From assembly GCA_963699835.1 (NCBI GenBank), contig CAVOVJ010000003.1, positions 434,001 through 498,000 of the forward strand: DNA of 64,000 nt. The letters are read 5' to 3'. Below the pieces are notes generated by a model, which searched no databases, was not told the origin of the DNA, and saw nothing but the letters and a program-made list of their open reading frames with translations. Position 1 is the stretch's first letter; each line of letters starts with the position of its first letter. Source of the stretch: BM003 sp963699835 (GTDB lineage Bacteria > Pseudomonadota > Gammaproteobacteria > Steroidobacterales > BM003). Of the stretch, positions 44,222-56,649 are shown in pieces. A program made the translations under genes and the position numbers.

Positions 44222-44243
44222 TATATAAAGATATCTTTATATA
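44222..44243. promoter_or_regulatory. Perfect 22-bp palindrome in the sahR promoter: probable SahR operator
   Basis: The half-site TATATAAAGAT at 44222-44232 is followed directly by its exact reverse complement ATCTTTATATA. Two overlapping -10 candidates (TATAAT at 44240-44245 and 44246-44251) abut or overlap it, so a bound dimer would block RNA polymerase. It lies 18 bases before the start of an ArsR-type regulator with a methyltransferase-like domain, upstream of metF and metH. ArsR-family SahR regulators that respond to S-adenosylhomocysteine use AT-rich palindromes at such genes. Confidence 0.7.
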
Positions 44244-44261
44244 ATTATAATTTGCTCGGCT

Positions 44262-45179
44262 ATGAACTCCCCCGAATTGATCCAGGCTTTAAAAGCCGCT
44301 GGCGAGCCCAGTCGACTGCGGATGTTGCTGCTGTGTCACAGTGGCGAACTGACGGTCGGGGAAATCACGCGCATCCTCGGTCAGAGCCAGCCGCGGGTAT
44401 CCCGGCATCTGAAAATCCTCTGTGACGCACGGCTGCTCGAGCGCTTTCGTGAGTGCCACAGCGTGTTTTACCGGGTTCCTGCAAACGGCCAGTTCTCCGC
44501 GCTGGTTGCACAACTGCTGGCCAGCATTGAGCCCGATGAAGCCGCCAGAGGAAAGGATGTCAACAACCTTCGGCGCGTGCTCGAGGAGCGGGTCAGCTTC
44601 GCAGGTGAGGAGTTCGGGCGTGACCGGAGCTGGACGGGGAGTGCGGGTTCGGCCGCGGACGAAGGCCGGATACGCTGGGCCGTGCTGAATCTTCTCGGGG
44701 ATCCGCCCGTGGGCCGGCTGCTGGATGTGGGTACCGGATCCGGGCGGATGCTGCGTCTGCTGGCGCGGCGCGCCGGGGAAGCGGTCGGCCTGGATATTTC
44801 TGCCCGGGCGCTGTCCGGGACGCGTGGAGTTTTGCATGGTGCCGGCCTCAGGCATTGCACGTTGCGGCAGGGCGACATGTATGTGCTGCCGTTCTCCGAC
44901 GCGGCGTTCGACACTGTGACATTCGACGAGGTGCTGAGTGTGGCCGAGCGCCCCGACCGGGCGCTTGCAGAAGCGGCGCGGGTGCTCAAGCCCGGCGGGC
45001 GCATTCTGATCGTCGACCGGGTAGCGGGTGACAAGCCCGGCCTCGACACCGGCGATCTCGCCGCCCAGCTTCTCCACCTCGGCCTGCAACCCCTGCGCAG
45101 CGTTCCGCTGCAACTTGCCGCGGCGACGCTGGTGGCGATGTTGGTGCAGCTTAGCGACGTGCGGCGTCCCGCCGCCTGA
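44262..45179 (+). CDS. sahR: ArsR-family regulator with SAM-methyltransferase-like domain (SahR type)
   Basis: 305 residues with two domains. Residues 1-85 are an ArsR winged helix (LIQALKAAGEPSRLRMLLLCHSGELTVGEITRILGQSQPRVSRHLKILCDARLL) with recognition helix QPRVSRHLKIL. Residues about 120-290 are a class I methyltransferase fold with the SAM motif LLDVGTGSGRML, GLDISARAL and LKPGGRILIVDRV. This architecture, next to metF and metH, is that of SahR, which senses S-adenosylhomocysteine and represses methionine-cycle genes. A perfect palindrome covers its promoter. No Shine-Dalgarno sequence is visible before ATG 44262 and the -10 is so close that the mRNA may be nearly leaderless. Enzymatic methylation is not excluded. 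Confidence 0.82.
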   Translation: MNSPELIQALKAAGEPSRLRMLLLCHSGELTVGEITRILGQSQPRVSRHLKILCDARLLERFRECHSVFYRVPANGQFSALVAQLLASIEPDEAARGKDVNNLRRVLEERVSFAGEEFGRDRSWTGSAGSAADEGRIRWAVLNLLGDPPVGRLLDVGTGSGRMLRLLARRAGEAVGLDISARALSGTRGVLHGAGLRHCTLRQGDMYVLPFSDAAFDTVTFDEVLSVAERPDRALAEAARVLKPGGRILIVDRVAGDKPGLDTGDLAAQLLHLGLQPLRSVPLQLAAATLVAMLVQLSDVRRPAA

Positions 45180-45197
45180 AATCAAGAGGAATCCACC

Positions 45198-46118
45198 ATG
45201 GCAGGTTCGACCGCATTCCAACCCGGCAAACTTTTCGGCGCTGACTCGAGTCGACCCGTCCGTGTGTCGTTTGAATTTTTCCCGCCGGCCAGCGAAAAAA
45301 TGGAAGCGACGCTATGGCAGTCGATCCAGCACCTTGCTCCGCTCGGCCCGACGTTCGTTTCCGTAACCTATGGTGCGGACGGTTCGACCCGTGACCGCAC
45401 TCACCGGGTCGTAAGCCGGTTGTTGCGCGAGACCGATCTGACCGCTGCTCCCCATCTGACCTGCGTCGGTGCGAGCCGTGAAGATATCAGGGCCATTGCC
45501 CGTGACTACTGGGATCTCGGTGTACGCCATATTGTCGCGTTGCGCGGAGACCCGCCACAGGATCAGCCGGCGTATCGGCCCCACCCCGACGGCTATGCCT
45601 ACGCAGCCGACCTGGTGCGCGGTTTGCGCGAGGTTGCCGACTTCGATATTTCGGTTGCGGCATATCCGGAAACCCACCCGGAGGCGCCGGATGCCGGGTT
45701 CGATATCGACAATCTCAAGCGCAAGCTGGACGCCGGTGCGAGCCGCGCCATCACCCAGTTCTTTTTCGATGCGGGGCTTTATTTGCGGTTTCGCGATCGT
45801 TGCACGGCGGCCGGTATCGACGTACCGATCGTGCCGGGGATACTGCCGATCACCCGTTTCCCGCAACTGCAACGTTTCGCGAAGGCTTGCGGCGCGAGCG
45901 TTCCGCGCTGGCTCGAGCGCGAGTTCGAGGGGCTGGATGACGATCGCGACACCCGCCGCATGATCGCTGCCAATGTCGCGATACACCAGGTACGGCAGTT
46001 GCAGCGCGAGGGTGTCGAGGACTTCCACTTTTATACCCTGAATCGCTCGCAACTGACGTTCGCGATTTGCCATGCACTCGGCGTCAGACCGGCATCCGCC
46101 GCGGTGGCAACGGGTTAG
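45198..46118 (+). CDS. metF: 5,10-methylenetetrahydrofolate reductase
   Basis: FAD enzyme that makes 5-methyl-THF, the methyl donor for MetH. 306 residues in a TIM barrel: VRVSFEFFPPASEKMEATLW (catalytic Glu), FVSVTYGADGSTRDRTH, PHLTCVGASREDIRAI, IVALRGDPPQD, and ASRAITQFFFDAGLYLRF; C-terminal FHFYTLNRSQLTFAICHALG. AGAGGA precedes ATG 45198. It follows sahR by 18 bases and precedes metH by 10, so the three probably form one unit under the palindrome upstream of sahR. Confidence 0.96.
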   Translation: MAGSTAFQPGKLFGADSSRPVRVSFEFFPPASEKMEATLWQSIQHLAPLGPTFVSVTYGADGSTRDRTHRVVSRLLRETDLTAAPHLTCVGASREDIRAIARDYWDLGVRHIVALRGDPPQDQPAYRPHPDGYAYAADLVRGLREVADFDISVAAYPETHPEAPDAGFDIDNLKRKLDAGASRAITQFFFDAGLYLRFRDRCTAAGIDVPIVPGILPITRFPQLQRFAKACGASVPRWLEREFEGLDDDRDTRRMIAANVAIHQVRQLQREGVEDFHFYTLNRSQLTFAICHALGVRPASAAVATG

Positions 46119-46128
46119 GACAGGACTG

Positions 46129-49822
<3,694 letters not shown>

Positions 49823-49862
49823 TGCGAAACTCCCGCGACCCGTTTCCGAACCTCCGCCACGG

Positions 49863-50354
49863 TCAGTCGTCGCGGCTCACGCTGTTGATGCACACGGCAT
49901 CGAGCGGCACGTCGTCATGCATGCCGCGGCGCCCGGTTTCGACGCCAGCAATAGCATCGACGATATCCATGCCGGCCACCACTTCGGCAAACACCGCATA
50001 GCCGAAATCGCGGCCGCCATGGTCGAGAAAGGCATTGTCGCTTAGGTTGACGAAGAACTGCGTCGTGGCGCTGTCGACCTGCGCGGTGCGCGCCATGGCG
50101 ACGGCACCGCGAAGGTTTTTGAGCCCGTTGTCAGCCTCATTCTTGATCGCCTCATGAGTCGGACGGCGCTCGAGATTCTCACCCATCCCGCCACCCTGGA
50201 TCATGAATCCGGGTATGACGCGGTGGAATACGGTGCCGTCGTAGAAGCCCTCGTCGACATAGCGGAGAAAATTTTCACAACTGATAGGAGCCTTTTCGGT
50301 TTTCAGTTCGACTCGAAAGTCTCCGCGGGTGGTAGCAATCGTTACGGTTGTCAC
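49863..50354 (-). CDS. ppiB: Cyclophilin-type peptidyl-prolyl isomerase
   Basis: 163 residues, cytoplasmic (no signal peptide). It has the PpiB layout: TTRGDFRVELKTEKAPISCENFLRYVDEGFYDGTVFHRVIPGFMIQGGGM with catalytic Arg (FHRV), MARTAQVDSATTQFFVNLSDNAFLDH with the Gln/Phe site, and GYAVFAEVVAGMDIVDAI. Its start overlaps the upstream membrane-protein stop (ATGA), and it converges with metH. Confidence 0.93.
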   Translation of the reverse strand: MTTVTIATTRGDFRVELKTEKAPISCENFLRYVDEGFYDGTVFHRVIPGFMIQGGGMGENLERRPTHEAIKNEADNGLKNLRGAVAMARTAQVDSATTQFFVNLSDNAFLDHGGRDFGYAVFAEVVAGMDIVDAIAGVETGRRGMHDDVPLDAVCINSVSRDD

Positions 50355-51028
50355 GTTTTTTCCTCAGTTGCGGCCGCCGGGTCTCGTCCGGTCGGCGGCT
50401 CGGGTTTTGGCTTTGCCGGGATGGACAGAACGCGGAGCACGGATTCGTGCGGAATCGCCTCCATGCGCTGGCCCTCGACATCGTAAACAAACAGGAAGCG
50501 CGTAGTGCCACCGACCAGTATCCGGTTCATTCTTTCTGCCTCGTCATCCCAGCCGATCTCGACGTCGACGCGCTGACCGTGCCCGGCCTGTATCCGCTCG
50601 GCTTTCCAGTCGCTGTACAGTGCGATGAACAGAAACGCGTAGGCGACGAGGATGAAGACTTCCGCCCACGGGTCGCGATAAGCCTTGTCCGACAGATTGC
50701 AGTACCGCTGCATCAACCGGGATTTGGGCGGATGGCGTAGCCAGTATTCCCGTTCCTTCCCGGAAAGCCAGCGCAGCAAATAGACGACAGGGATCGCGGA
50801 TGCGGCGACGACGAAAGTCAGCGGCTCGCGTAGCGCGGCGATAAGGAAGTCGGTTACCTCGGTGTAGTCGAGGATATTGAGACCGAACCGGCGCAGCAGC
50901 GACCAGCTAAAAAGCAGCCCGATAAGGGAGGCCGCGATGTAGCCCAATGTCAGCGACAGGCCCGGATTGTCTCGCAACAGCCGCGCAATGTCCTGACGTC
51001 GGCGCTCGGCGCGCGACGGTGCGTTCAT
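50351..51028 (-). CDS. Hypothetical inner-membrane protein, 225 residues
   Basis: Not recognised as a named family. Three membrane segments: about 25-48 (LSLTLGYIAASLIGLLFSWSLL), 67-87 (PLTFVVAASAIPVVYLLRWL) and 121-139 (WAEVFILVAYAFLFIALYS). A soluble C-terminal domain of about 85 residues follows (RVDVEIGWDDEAERMNRILVGGTTRFLFVYDVEGQRMEAIPHESVLRV) and ends in a Pro/Glu-rich tail. Overlaps prmC upstream and ppiB downstream by 4 bases each, so the three are translationally coupled. Function unknown. Confidence 0.7.
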   Translation of the reverse strand: MNAPSRAERRRQDIARLLRDNPGLSLTLGYIAASLIGLLFSWSLLRRFGLNILDYTEVTDFLIAALREPLTFVVAASAIPVVYLLRWLSGKEREYWLRHPPKSRLMQRYCNLSDKAYRDPWAEVFILVAYAFLFIALYSDWKAERIQAGHGQRVDVEIGWDDEAERMNRILVGGTTRFLFVYDVEGQRMEAIPHESVLRVLSIPAKPKPEPPTGRDPAAATEEKT

Positions 51029-51897
51029 CCGCCATTCCTCGAGGCACGGCCATAGCCGACCCGATCGCGGCTGGCAAAATCCTTGCCGGTGGCGACCTGC
51101 TCAAACCCCGCCGCTGCCAGCAGGGTTTTCACGCTTTCGCCCTGACGGTCGCCATGCTCAATTGCCAGCCAGCCTCCGGGGCGCAGATACGAGGGTGCCG
51201 TGGCAACGATATGCCTGATGCTGTCGAGTCCGTCGCGGCCCGCGGCCAGCGCGTTTATCGGTTCGTAGCGGATATCGGCGTTCAGGAGATGGGGGTCGTC
51301 GACGGCAACATAGGGTGGGTTGCTGACCACCAGGTCGAATTTCCCGCCGGGCACTGCAGCGAACCAGTTGCCACAGATAAAATCGACATTACCCAGTCCC
51401 AGCCGACCGCAGTTGAAGCGGGCCAGCGCGATGGCCTCTTCGCTGGTATCGGTGGCGATGATGTTTGCGTCGGGCCGCTCGTGCGCCAGCGCCAGCGCGA
51501 TTGCGCCGCTGCCTGTACCCAGATCTGCGATATGCGGCTCGCAGCAGCCCGTGATCAGATCCAGTGCGGTCGCGACCAGCGTTTCGGTGTCCGGGCGAGG
51601 AATGAGCGTGTGCCGGTTGACGACCAGGTCCAGCGACCAGAATTCGCGCAGACCGGTGATGTACGCAACGGGTTCGCCGGCCTTGCGGCGGCTGACGAGA
51701 TCACGAAAGATCGCAAAAGCCTCCTTGCCGGGGCGTTCCTCCGGGTGGGCAAAAAGATAGCTACGCGGTACCTGTAGTACGAATGCAAGGAGCAATTCGG
51801 CATCAAGGCGCGGTGTATCGCTGGTCGCGGCGAGGTCGTCGCCTGCCTCGGCAAGTAACGCGCTGACGCACGGCAGAAGGACATTGATCGCGGACAT
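51025..51897 (-). CDS. prmC: Peptide chain release factor N5-glutamine methyltransferase PrmC
   Basis: Methylates the GGQ glutamine of RF1/RF2. 290 residues: N-terminal helical domain, VAYITGLREFWSLDLVVNRHTLIPRPDTETLV, SAM motif IADLGTGSGAIALALAHER and the catalytic NPPY in LVVSNPPYVAVDDPHL. In many Gammaproteobacteria prmC follows prfA directly. Here they are separated by a 3.6 kb block with cbs, the gamma-lyase and cysK. Confidence 0.95.
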   Translation of the reverse strand: MSAINVLLPCVSALLAEAGDDLAATSDTPRLDAELLLAFVLQVPRSYLFAHPEERPGKEAFAIFRDLVSRRKAGEPVAYITGLREFWSLDLVVNRHTLIPRPDTETLVATALDLITGCCEPHIADLGTGSGAIALALAHERPDANIIATDTSEEAIALARFNCGRLGLGNVDFICGNWFAAVPGGKFDLVVSNPPYVAVDDPHLLNADIRYEPINALAAGRDGLDSIRHIVATAPSYLRPGGWLAIEHGDRQGESVKTLLAAAGFEQVATGKDFASRDRVGYGRASRNGG

Positions 51898-51958
51898 GGC
51901 GATATATTACCCGGCCTTTCAGTAGAATACGCGCAGCATTGAGGAAGGAGAGGGGGCG

Positions 51959-53341
51959 ATGATCTATGACAACACGCTCGAAATGATTGGCAATACGCCG
52001 CTGTTGCGGGTCAGTCGTCTCGACACCGGTGTATGCGAGCTCTACCTGAAGCTGGAGCTGCAAAACCCGGCCGGTTCTATCAAGGACCGCATCGGGCTGA
52101 GCATGATCGCAGAGGCCGAGAAACGTGGTGATCTCAAGCCTGGCGATACCATCGTCGAAGCCACGGCCGGCAACACCGGGCTCGGGCTCGCACTGGTGGC
52201 GGCACAAAAAGGCTACCGGCTGATCCTGGTGCTTCCCGACAAGATGAGCCAGGAGAAGATTTTCAACCTGCGCGCCATGGGCGCCGAGGTCGTGCTGACC
52301 CGTTCGGATGTGGCCAAGGGCCATCCGGAGTATTACCAGGATCTGGGCGCGAGTATCGCCGCCGCGAAGAATGCCTACTTCATCAACCAGTTCGGCAATC
52401 CCGACAATCCCAAAGCGCACGAGGAGACCACCGCGCCGGAGATATGGAATGACATGGATCATGAGCTCGACGCCATTGTCGTCGGTGTCGGTTCCTCTGG
52501 CACGATAACCGGACTGACGCGTTACTTTGCGCGCGAGGCGCCAACCGTTGATATCGTGCTCGCCGATCCGCAGGGCTCGGTGCTCGCCGGGTTTATCGAA
52601 ACCGGCGAAATCGGTCCCAGCGGCAGCTGGCTGGTAGAGGGGATAGGCGAGGACTTCATTCCCGATATCTGCGATCTGTCCGGGGTCAGCAAAGCCTATA
52701 CGATTACCGATGCCGAGTCGTTCGCGACCGCGCGCGAATTATTGCGCAAGGAAGGCCTGCTGGTCGGTTCCTCTTCCGGAACGGTTATCGCGGCGGCGCT
52801 GAAGTATTGCCGCGAACAGACCAGCGCCAAACGCGTCGTAACATTTGCCTGTGACACCGGCAATAAATATTTGTCGAAGTTGTTCAACGACTTCTGGCTC
52901 GAGGACCAGGGATTTATCCAGCGCGAGCAGCACGGTGACCTGCGCGACCTGGTGGGACGCCCGCATGACGAACGGGCGACGGTGACGATCGGGCCGACCG
53001 ATATCCTAACTACCGCCCACAACCGTTTGCGCAATGCCGGATTTTCCCAGCTCCCGGTGATGGAGGATGAGCGCCTGGTCGGCGTTCTGACCGAGGACGA
53101 CATTATCCGTTATGTTTTCGAACGCCCGGAGCTGATGAACGCGGCGGTCCGCGATGCGATGCAGACCTCATTCGTCAGCGTGCGCAAGGATCTCGAGTTG
53201 CAGCACCTGGTTTCGATCCTGCATGCCCAGCCTTATGCGGCGGTGATGGACGGAGATGCATTCTACGGACTGATTACGCGCGCCGATGTACTCAACCAAC
53301 TGCGCAAGCAAGTGCAACACGGGACGATAAGACAATCATGA
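51959..53341 (+). CDS. cbs: Cystathionine beta-synthase with C-terminal CBS domain pair
   Basis: PLP enzyme condensing homocysteine and serine to cystathionine, first step of reverse transsulfuration. 460 residues: catalytic fold II domain (MIGNTPLLRVSRLDTG; PLP lysine in NPAGSIKDRIGLSMI; EATAGNTGLGLALVA; GVGSSGTITGLTRYF) and, from about residue 345, two CBS motifs (AGFSQLPVMEDERLVGVLTEDDIIRYV; QPYAAVMDGDAFYGLITRADVLNQL). No haem-binding N-terminal extension. GGAAGGAGAGGGGG precedes ATG 51959. It overlaps the gamma-lyase start by 4 bases (ATGA). Confidence 0.93.
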   Translation: MIYDNTLEMIGNTPLLRVSRLDTGVCELYLKLELQNPAGSIKDRIGLSMIAEAEKRGDLKPGDTIVEATAGNTGLGLALVAAQKGYRLILVLPDKMSQEKIFNLRAMGAEVVLTRSDVAKGHPEYYQDLGASIAAAKNAYFINQFGNPDNPKAHEETTAPEIWNDMDHELDAIVVGVGSSGTITGLTRYFAREAPTVDIVLADPQGSVLAGFIETGEIGPSGSWLVEGIGEDFIPDICDLSGVSKAYTITDAESFATARELLRKEGLLVGSSSGTVIAAALKYCREQTSAKRVVTFACDTGNKYLSKLFNDFWLEDQGFIQREQHGDLRDLVGRPHDERATVTIGPTDILTTAHNRLRNAGFSQLPVMEDERLVGVLTEDDIIRYVFERPELMNAAVRDAMQTSFVSVRKDLELQHLVSILHAQPYAAVMDGDAFYGLITRADVLNQLRKQVQHGTIRQS

Positions 53342-54507
53342 GCAAAGACCGGAAAGACGCTTTCGCCACACGGGTGATCCATGCGGGTCAGGCCCCCGAT
53401 CCGAGTACCGGTGCGATCATGCCTCCCATTTATGCGACTTCGACGTATGTGCAGCAGAGTCCCGGCGTTCACAAGGGCTACGAGTATTCGCGAACCCAGA
53501 ACCCGACCCGCCACGCCTATGAGCGTTGTATTGCCGATCTCGAGGGAGGTGTCGCGGCGTTCGGCTTTGCCTCGGGCATGGCCGCGATCGCGACGATCCT
53601 GGAACTGCTCGACAGTGGCAGCCACGTAGTCGCGCTCGACGATCTTTACGGCGGCACGGTGCGCCTGTTCGAGCGGGTACGCCGGCGCAGCGCCGGCCTG
53701 TCCTTCACATTCGCCGACCTCAGCGACCCGCAGCAACTCGCGCGCGCCGTGCAGCCGGACACGCGCATGGTCTGGCTGGAGACTCCTTCCAATCCTCTGC
53801 TGAAGCTTGTGGACATTGAAGCGATAGTGAGCGGACTAAAGGACCGCGATATTCTCGTGGTTGCCGACAACACCTTTGCAACCCCCTACATCCAGAAGCC
53901 GCTTGAACTGGGCTGCGACATAGTGATTCATTCCGCCACCAAGTATCTTGGCGGCCATTCGGATGTTGTCGGAGGTATTGCCGTCACGGCGCGTCCGGAT
54001 CTCGCCGAGCAACTGGCGTTCCTGCAAAATTCCGTCGGTGCGATTGCCGGTCCATTCGACAGTTTCCTGGCCTTGCGTGGAGTCAAGACGCTGGCACTGA
54101 GGATGCAGCGCCATAACGACAATGCTCAGACCATTGCCGAATGGCTCACGCGCCAGGCTGCAGTCGAATCAGTCATTTACCCTGGACTCACCAGCCATCC
54201 GCAGCACGAGCTTGCGCAACGGCAAATGAACGGCGCCGGTGGCATTGTGAGTTTTCGTATTCGCGGCGAACTCGAAGCGGCGCGCAAGTTCATGGAATCC
54301 TGCCGCTTGTTTGCACTGGCGGAGAGTCTCGGTGGGGTGGAGAGCCTTGTCGATCATCCCGCAATCATGACCCACGCATCCGTGCCCGCCGAAGCGCGCG
54401 CTGCGCTGGGCATCACCGATTCGCTGATCCGCTTGTCGGTCGGCGTGGAGGATGTCGATGACCTGATCGCGGACCTTGACGCGGCGCTCACGGCGGCCGC
54501 AGGTTAA
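53338..54507 (+). CDS. Cystathionine gamma-lyase / gamma-synthase family PLP enzyme
   Basis: 389 residues of the Cys/Met metabolism PLP family. FATRVIHAGQAPDPSTGAIMPPIYATSTY, EYSRTQNPTRHAYERCIADLEGG, VVADNTFATPY and the PLP lysine in VIHSATKYLGGHSDVVGG are typical. Gamma-lyase (cystathionine to cysteine, 2-oxobutyrate and ammonia) and gamma-synthase (MetB) are close relatives. Translational coupling to cbs favours the lyase and a complete homocysteine-to-cysteine route. Converges with cysK, with 24 bases between stops. Confidence 0.88.
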   Translation: MSKDRKDAFATRVIHAGQAPDPSTGAIMPPIYATSTYVQQSPGVHKGYEYSRTQNPTRHAYERCIADLEGGVAAFGFASGMAAIATILELLDSGSHVVALDDLYGGTVRLFERVRRRSAGLSFTFADLSDPQQLARAVQPDTRMVWLETPSNPLLKLVDIEAIVSGLKDRDILVVADNTFATPYIQKPLELGCDIVIHSATKYLGGHSDVVGGIAVTARPDLAEQLAFLQNSVGAIAGPFDSFLALRGVKTLALRMQRHNDNAQTIAEWLTRQAAVESVIYPGLTSHPQHELAQRQMNGAGGIVSFRIRGELEAARKFMESCRLFALAESLGGVESLVDHPAIMTHASVPAEARAALGITDSLIRLSVGVEDVDDLIADLDAALTAAAG

Positions 54508-54531
54508 AGCGTCGTCAGGTCGCGCTGCGGT

Positions 54532-55548
54532 CTAGCCGGTTGCGATAGTCTCCAGCCAGTCAGGCACGTCGAGGCCCTTCGCCGCGAGAAATTCGCGATT
54601 GAATAACTTGCCGCGGTAACGCAACCCGGAATCGCACAGGATCGTGACAATGACATGGCCGGGTCCGAGTTCGCGCGCGAGGCGAATGGCACCGGCCACG
54701 TTGACTCCGCTGGAACCGCCGAGCAGCAGGCCTTCCTCGCGCAACAGGCTGAACACCAGTGGTATCGACTCGGAATCCTCGATCCGGAACGCATGGTCGA
54801 TCGCCACGTCCTGAAGATTGCCGGTTATACGTCCATTGCCTATGCCCTCGGTGATCGAATTGCCTTCGACCTTGATCTCACCGTGGGCGTAGTATTGATA
54901 CAGACCAGAACCGGCCGGATCGGAAATTGCGATCCGGACCTCTGGTTTGCGCTCGCGCAGCGCGCTCGCCACGCCGGCCAGCGTGCCGCCGGTTCCGACC
55001 GCGCAGACGAACCCGTCCACTTTTCCGCCGGTCTGGTTCCAGATTTCGGGACCGGTCGTAACAGCATGGAAATCGCGGTTCGCGGTGTTGTCGAACTGGT
55101 TGGCCCAGACGGCTCCCGCCGGGTCGGTGGCGGCCAGTTGCTCGGCGAGCCGCTGAGAGACGTGAACGTAGTTTTCCGGATTGCGATATGGGACCGCCGG
55201 CACCAGGTGCAGTTCGGCGCCGTATGCGCGCAGCGTGTCGATTTTTTCCTTCGACTGGGTTTCGGGCATGACGATGACGGTGCGGTAACCCAGCGCATTG
55301 GCGACCATCGCAATGCCGATCCCGGTATTGCCCGCGGTCCCTTCCACGATGGCGCCGCCCGGGCGCAGTTCGCCGCTGGCCTCGGCGGCGCGGACGATAC
55401 CGAGCGCCGCGCGGTCCTTGATCGAGCCGCCCGGATTCATGAATTCCGCCTTGCCCAGAATCTCGCAACCGGTTGCCGCCGATGCGGCGGAAAGCCGTAC
55501 CAGCGGGGTATTGCCAATGCACTCGAGCACGCTCGTTCTTACGTCCAT
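54532..55548 (-). CDS. cysK: Cysteine synthase A family protein (O-acetylserine sulfhydrylase)
   Basis: PLP fold II enzyme making cysteine from O-acetylserine and sulfide. 338 residues: LECIGNTPLVRLSAAS, PLP lysine in FMNPGGSIKDRAALGIV, EGTAGNTGIGIAMVA, AVGTGGTLAGVASALRE and the C-terminal LCDSGLRYRGKLFNREFL. It is slightly longer than E. coli CysK and belongs to the variant common in many Proteobacteria. It begins 21 bases after prfA on the same strand, so it may be transcribed from the hemA-prfA unit. Confidence 0.9.
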   Translation of the reverse strand: MDVRTSVLECIGNTPLVRLSAASAATGCEILGKAEFMNPGGSIKDRAALGIVRAAEASGELRPGGAIVEGTAGNTGIGIAMVANALGYRTVIVMPETQSKEKIDTLRAYGAELHLVPAVPYRNPENYVHVSQRLAEQLAATDPAGAVWANQFDNTANRDFHAVTTGPEIWNQTGGKVDGFVCAVGTGGTLAGVASALRERKPEVRIAISDPAGSGLYQYYAHGEIKVEGNSITEGIGNGRITGNLQDVAIDHAFRIEDSESIPLVFSLLREEGLLLGGSSGVNVAGAIRLARELGPGHVIVTILCDSGLRYRGKLFNREFLAAKGLDVPDWLETIATG

Positions 55549-55569
55549 GGTAGGTCTCGTGGTTTCCGT

Positions 55570-56649
55570 TCAGCCGAGTGCCGCAAGCTGGTCGGCCTGG
55601 TACTCGTTGGTCAGGGGCCCGACGATCTGGTCCAGATCGCCCTGTAGTACTTCATCCAGCTTGTACAGAGTCAGGTTGATGCGGTGATCCGTTATCCTGC
55701 CCTGCGGGAAATTGTAGGTGCGGATGCGTTCCGAGCGGTCGCCGGAACCGACCAGCAGGCGCCGCTGCTGTGCCTGTTCGCTCTGTTGTTTCTCCTGCTG
55801 TGCCGCGAGCAGGCGCGCTTTCAGCAGCGACATCGCGCGCGCCTTGTTCTTGTGCTGCGATCGCTCATCCTGGCATTCGACAACGATACCACTCGGCAGG
55901 TGAGTAATGCGCACGGCCGAGTCGGTTCGGTTGACGTGCTGACCGCCGGCGCCGGAAGCGCGATAGGTGTCGATGCGCAGATCCCCGGTCGCGACATCGA
56001 CTTCGTCGACTTCCTCGACTTCGGGCATGACCGCAACGGTGCAGGCCGAGGTATGTATGCGCCCCTGCGACTCGGTCGCCGGGACACGCTGTACCCGATG
56101 GGCGCCGGACTCGAACTTGAGATGCGAATAGACGCCGCGGCCAACGATGCGGCAGATGATCTCCTTGAATCCGCCATGCTCGCCCTCGCTCTGGCTCATT
56201 ATTTCTACCTGCCAGCCACGTCGCTCCGCATACTTCGAGTACATCCGGAACAGATCGCCCGAGAAAAGCGCGGCCTCGTCACCGCCGGTGCCAGCGCGAA
56301 TTTCCAGATATGTGTTGCGACTGTCGTTCGGATCCCTGGGCACCAGGTGTTTTTGCAGTTCGAGTTCCAGATTTTCGCAAAGCTGTGCCGCATCCTTGCG
56401 CTCCTCGTCCCCCAGTTCGCGTATCTCCGGCTCCGGGTCATTGCTCAGTTCCTCGGCTGCGGCCAGGTCATCGAGCGCGCGGCGATAGGCGTCGTAGGTT
56501 TTTACCACCGGGTCGATGCGTGCATATTCCTGCGATAACTCGCGAAACTGATCCTGCTTCGCAATTACCGCCGGGTCCGACAGCAACCCGGATACCTCTT
56601 CGAAGCGTTCCTGCAGAGCATCGAGTTTGCGTGCAATGGACGGTTTCAC
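55570..56649 (-). CDS. prfA: Peptide chain release factor 1
   Basis: Recognises UAA and UAG stop codons. 359 residues: N-terminal helical domain, the anticodon-like PxT (IRTYNFPQGR region and HRVQRVPATESQGRIHTSACTVAV) and the GGQ motif in RASGAGGQHVNRTDSAVRITHLPSG, methylated by PrmC encoded upstream in this window. The ATG overlaps the hemA stop (ATGA), the usual hemA-prfA coupling. Confidence 0.97.
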   Translation of the reverse strand: MKPSIARKLDALQERFEEVSGLLSDPAVIAKQDQFRELSQEYARIDPVVKTYDAYRRALDDLAAAEELSNDPEPEIRELGDEERKDAAQLCENLELELQKHLVPRDPNDSRNTYLEIRAGTGGDEAALFSGDLFRMYSKYAERRGWQVEIMSQSEGEHGGFKEIICRIVGRGVYSHLKFESGAHRVQRVPATESQGRIHTSACTVAVMPEVEEVDEVDVATGDLRIDTYRASGAGGQHVNRTDSAVRITHLPSGIVVECQDERSQHKNKARAMSLLKARLLAAQQEKQQSEQAQQRRLLVGSGDRSERIRTYNFPQGRITDHRINLTLYKLDEVLQGDLDQIVGPLTNEYQADQLAALG

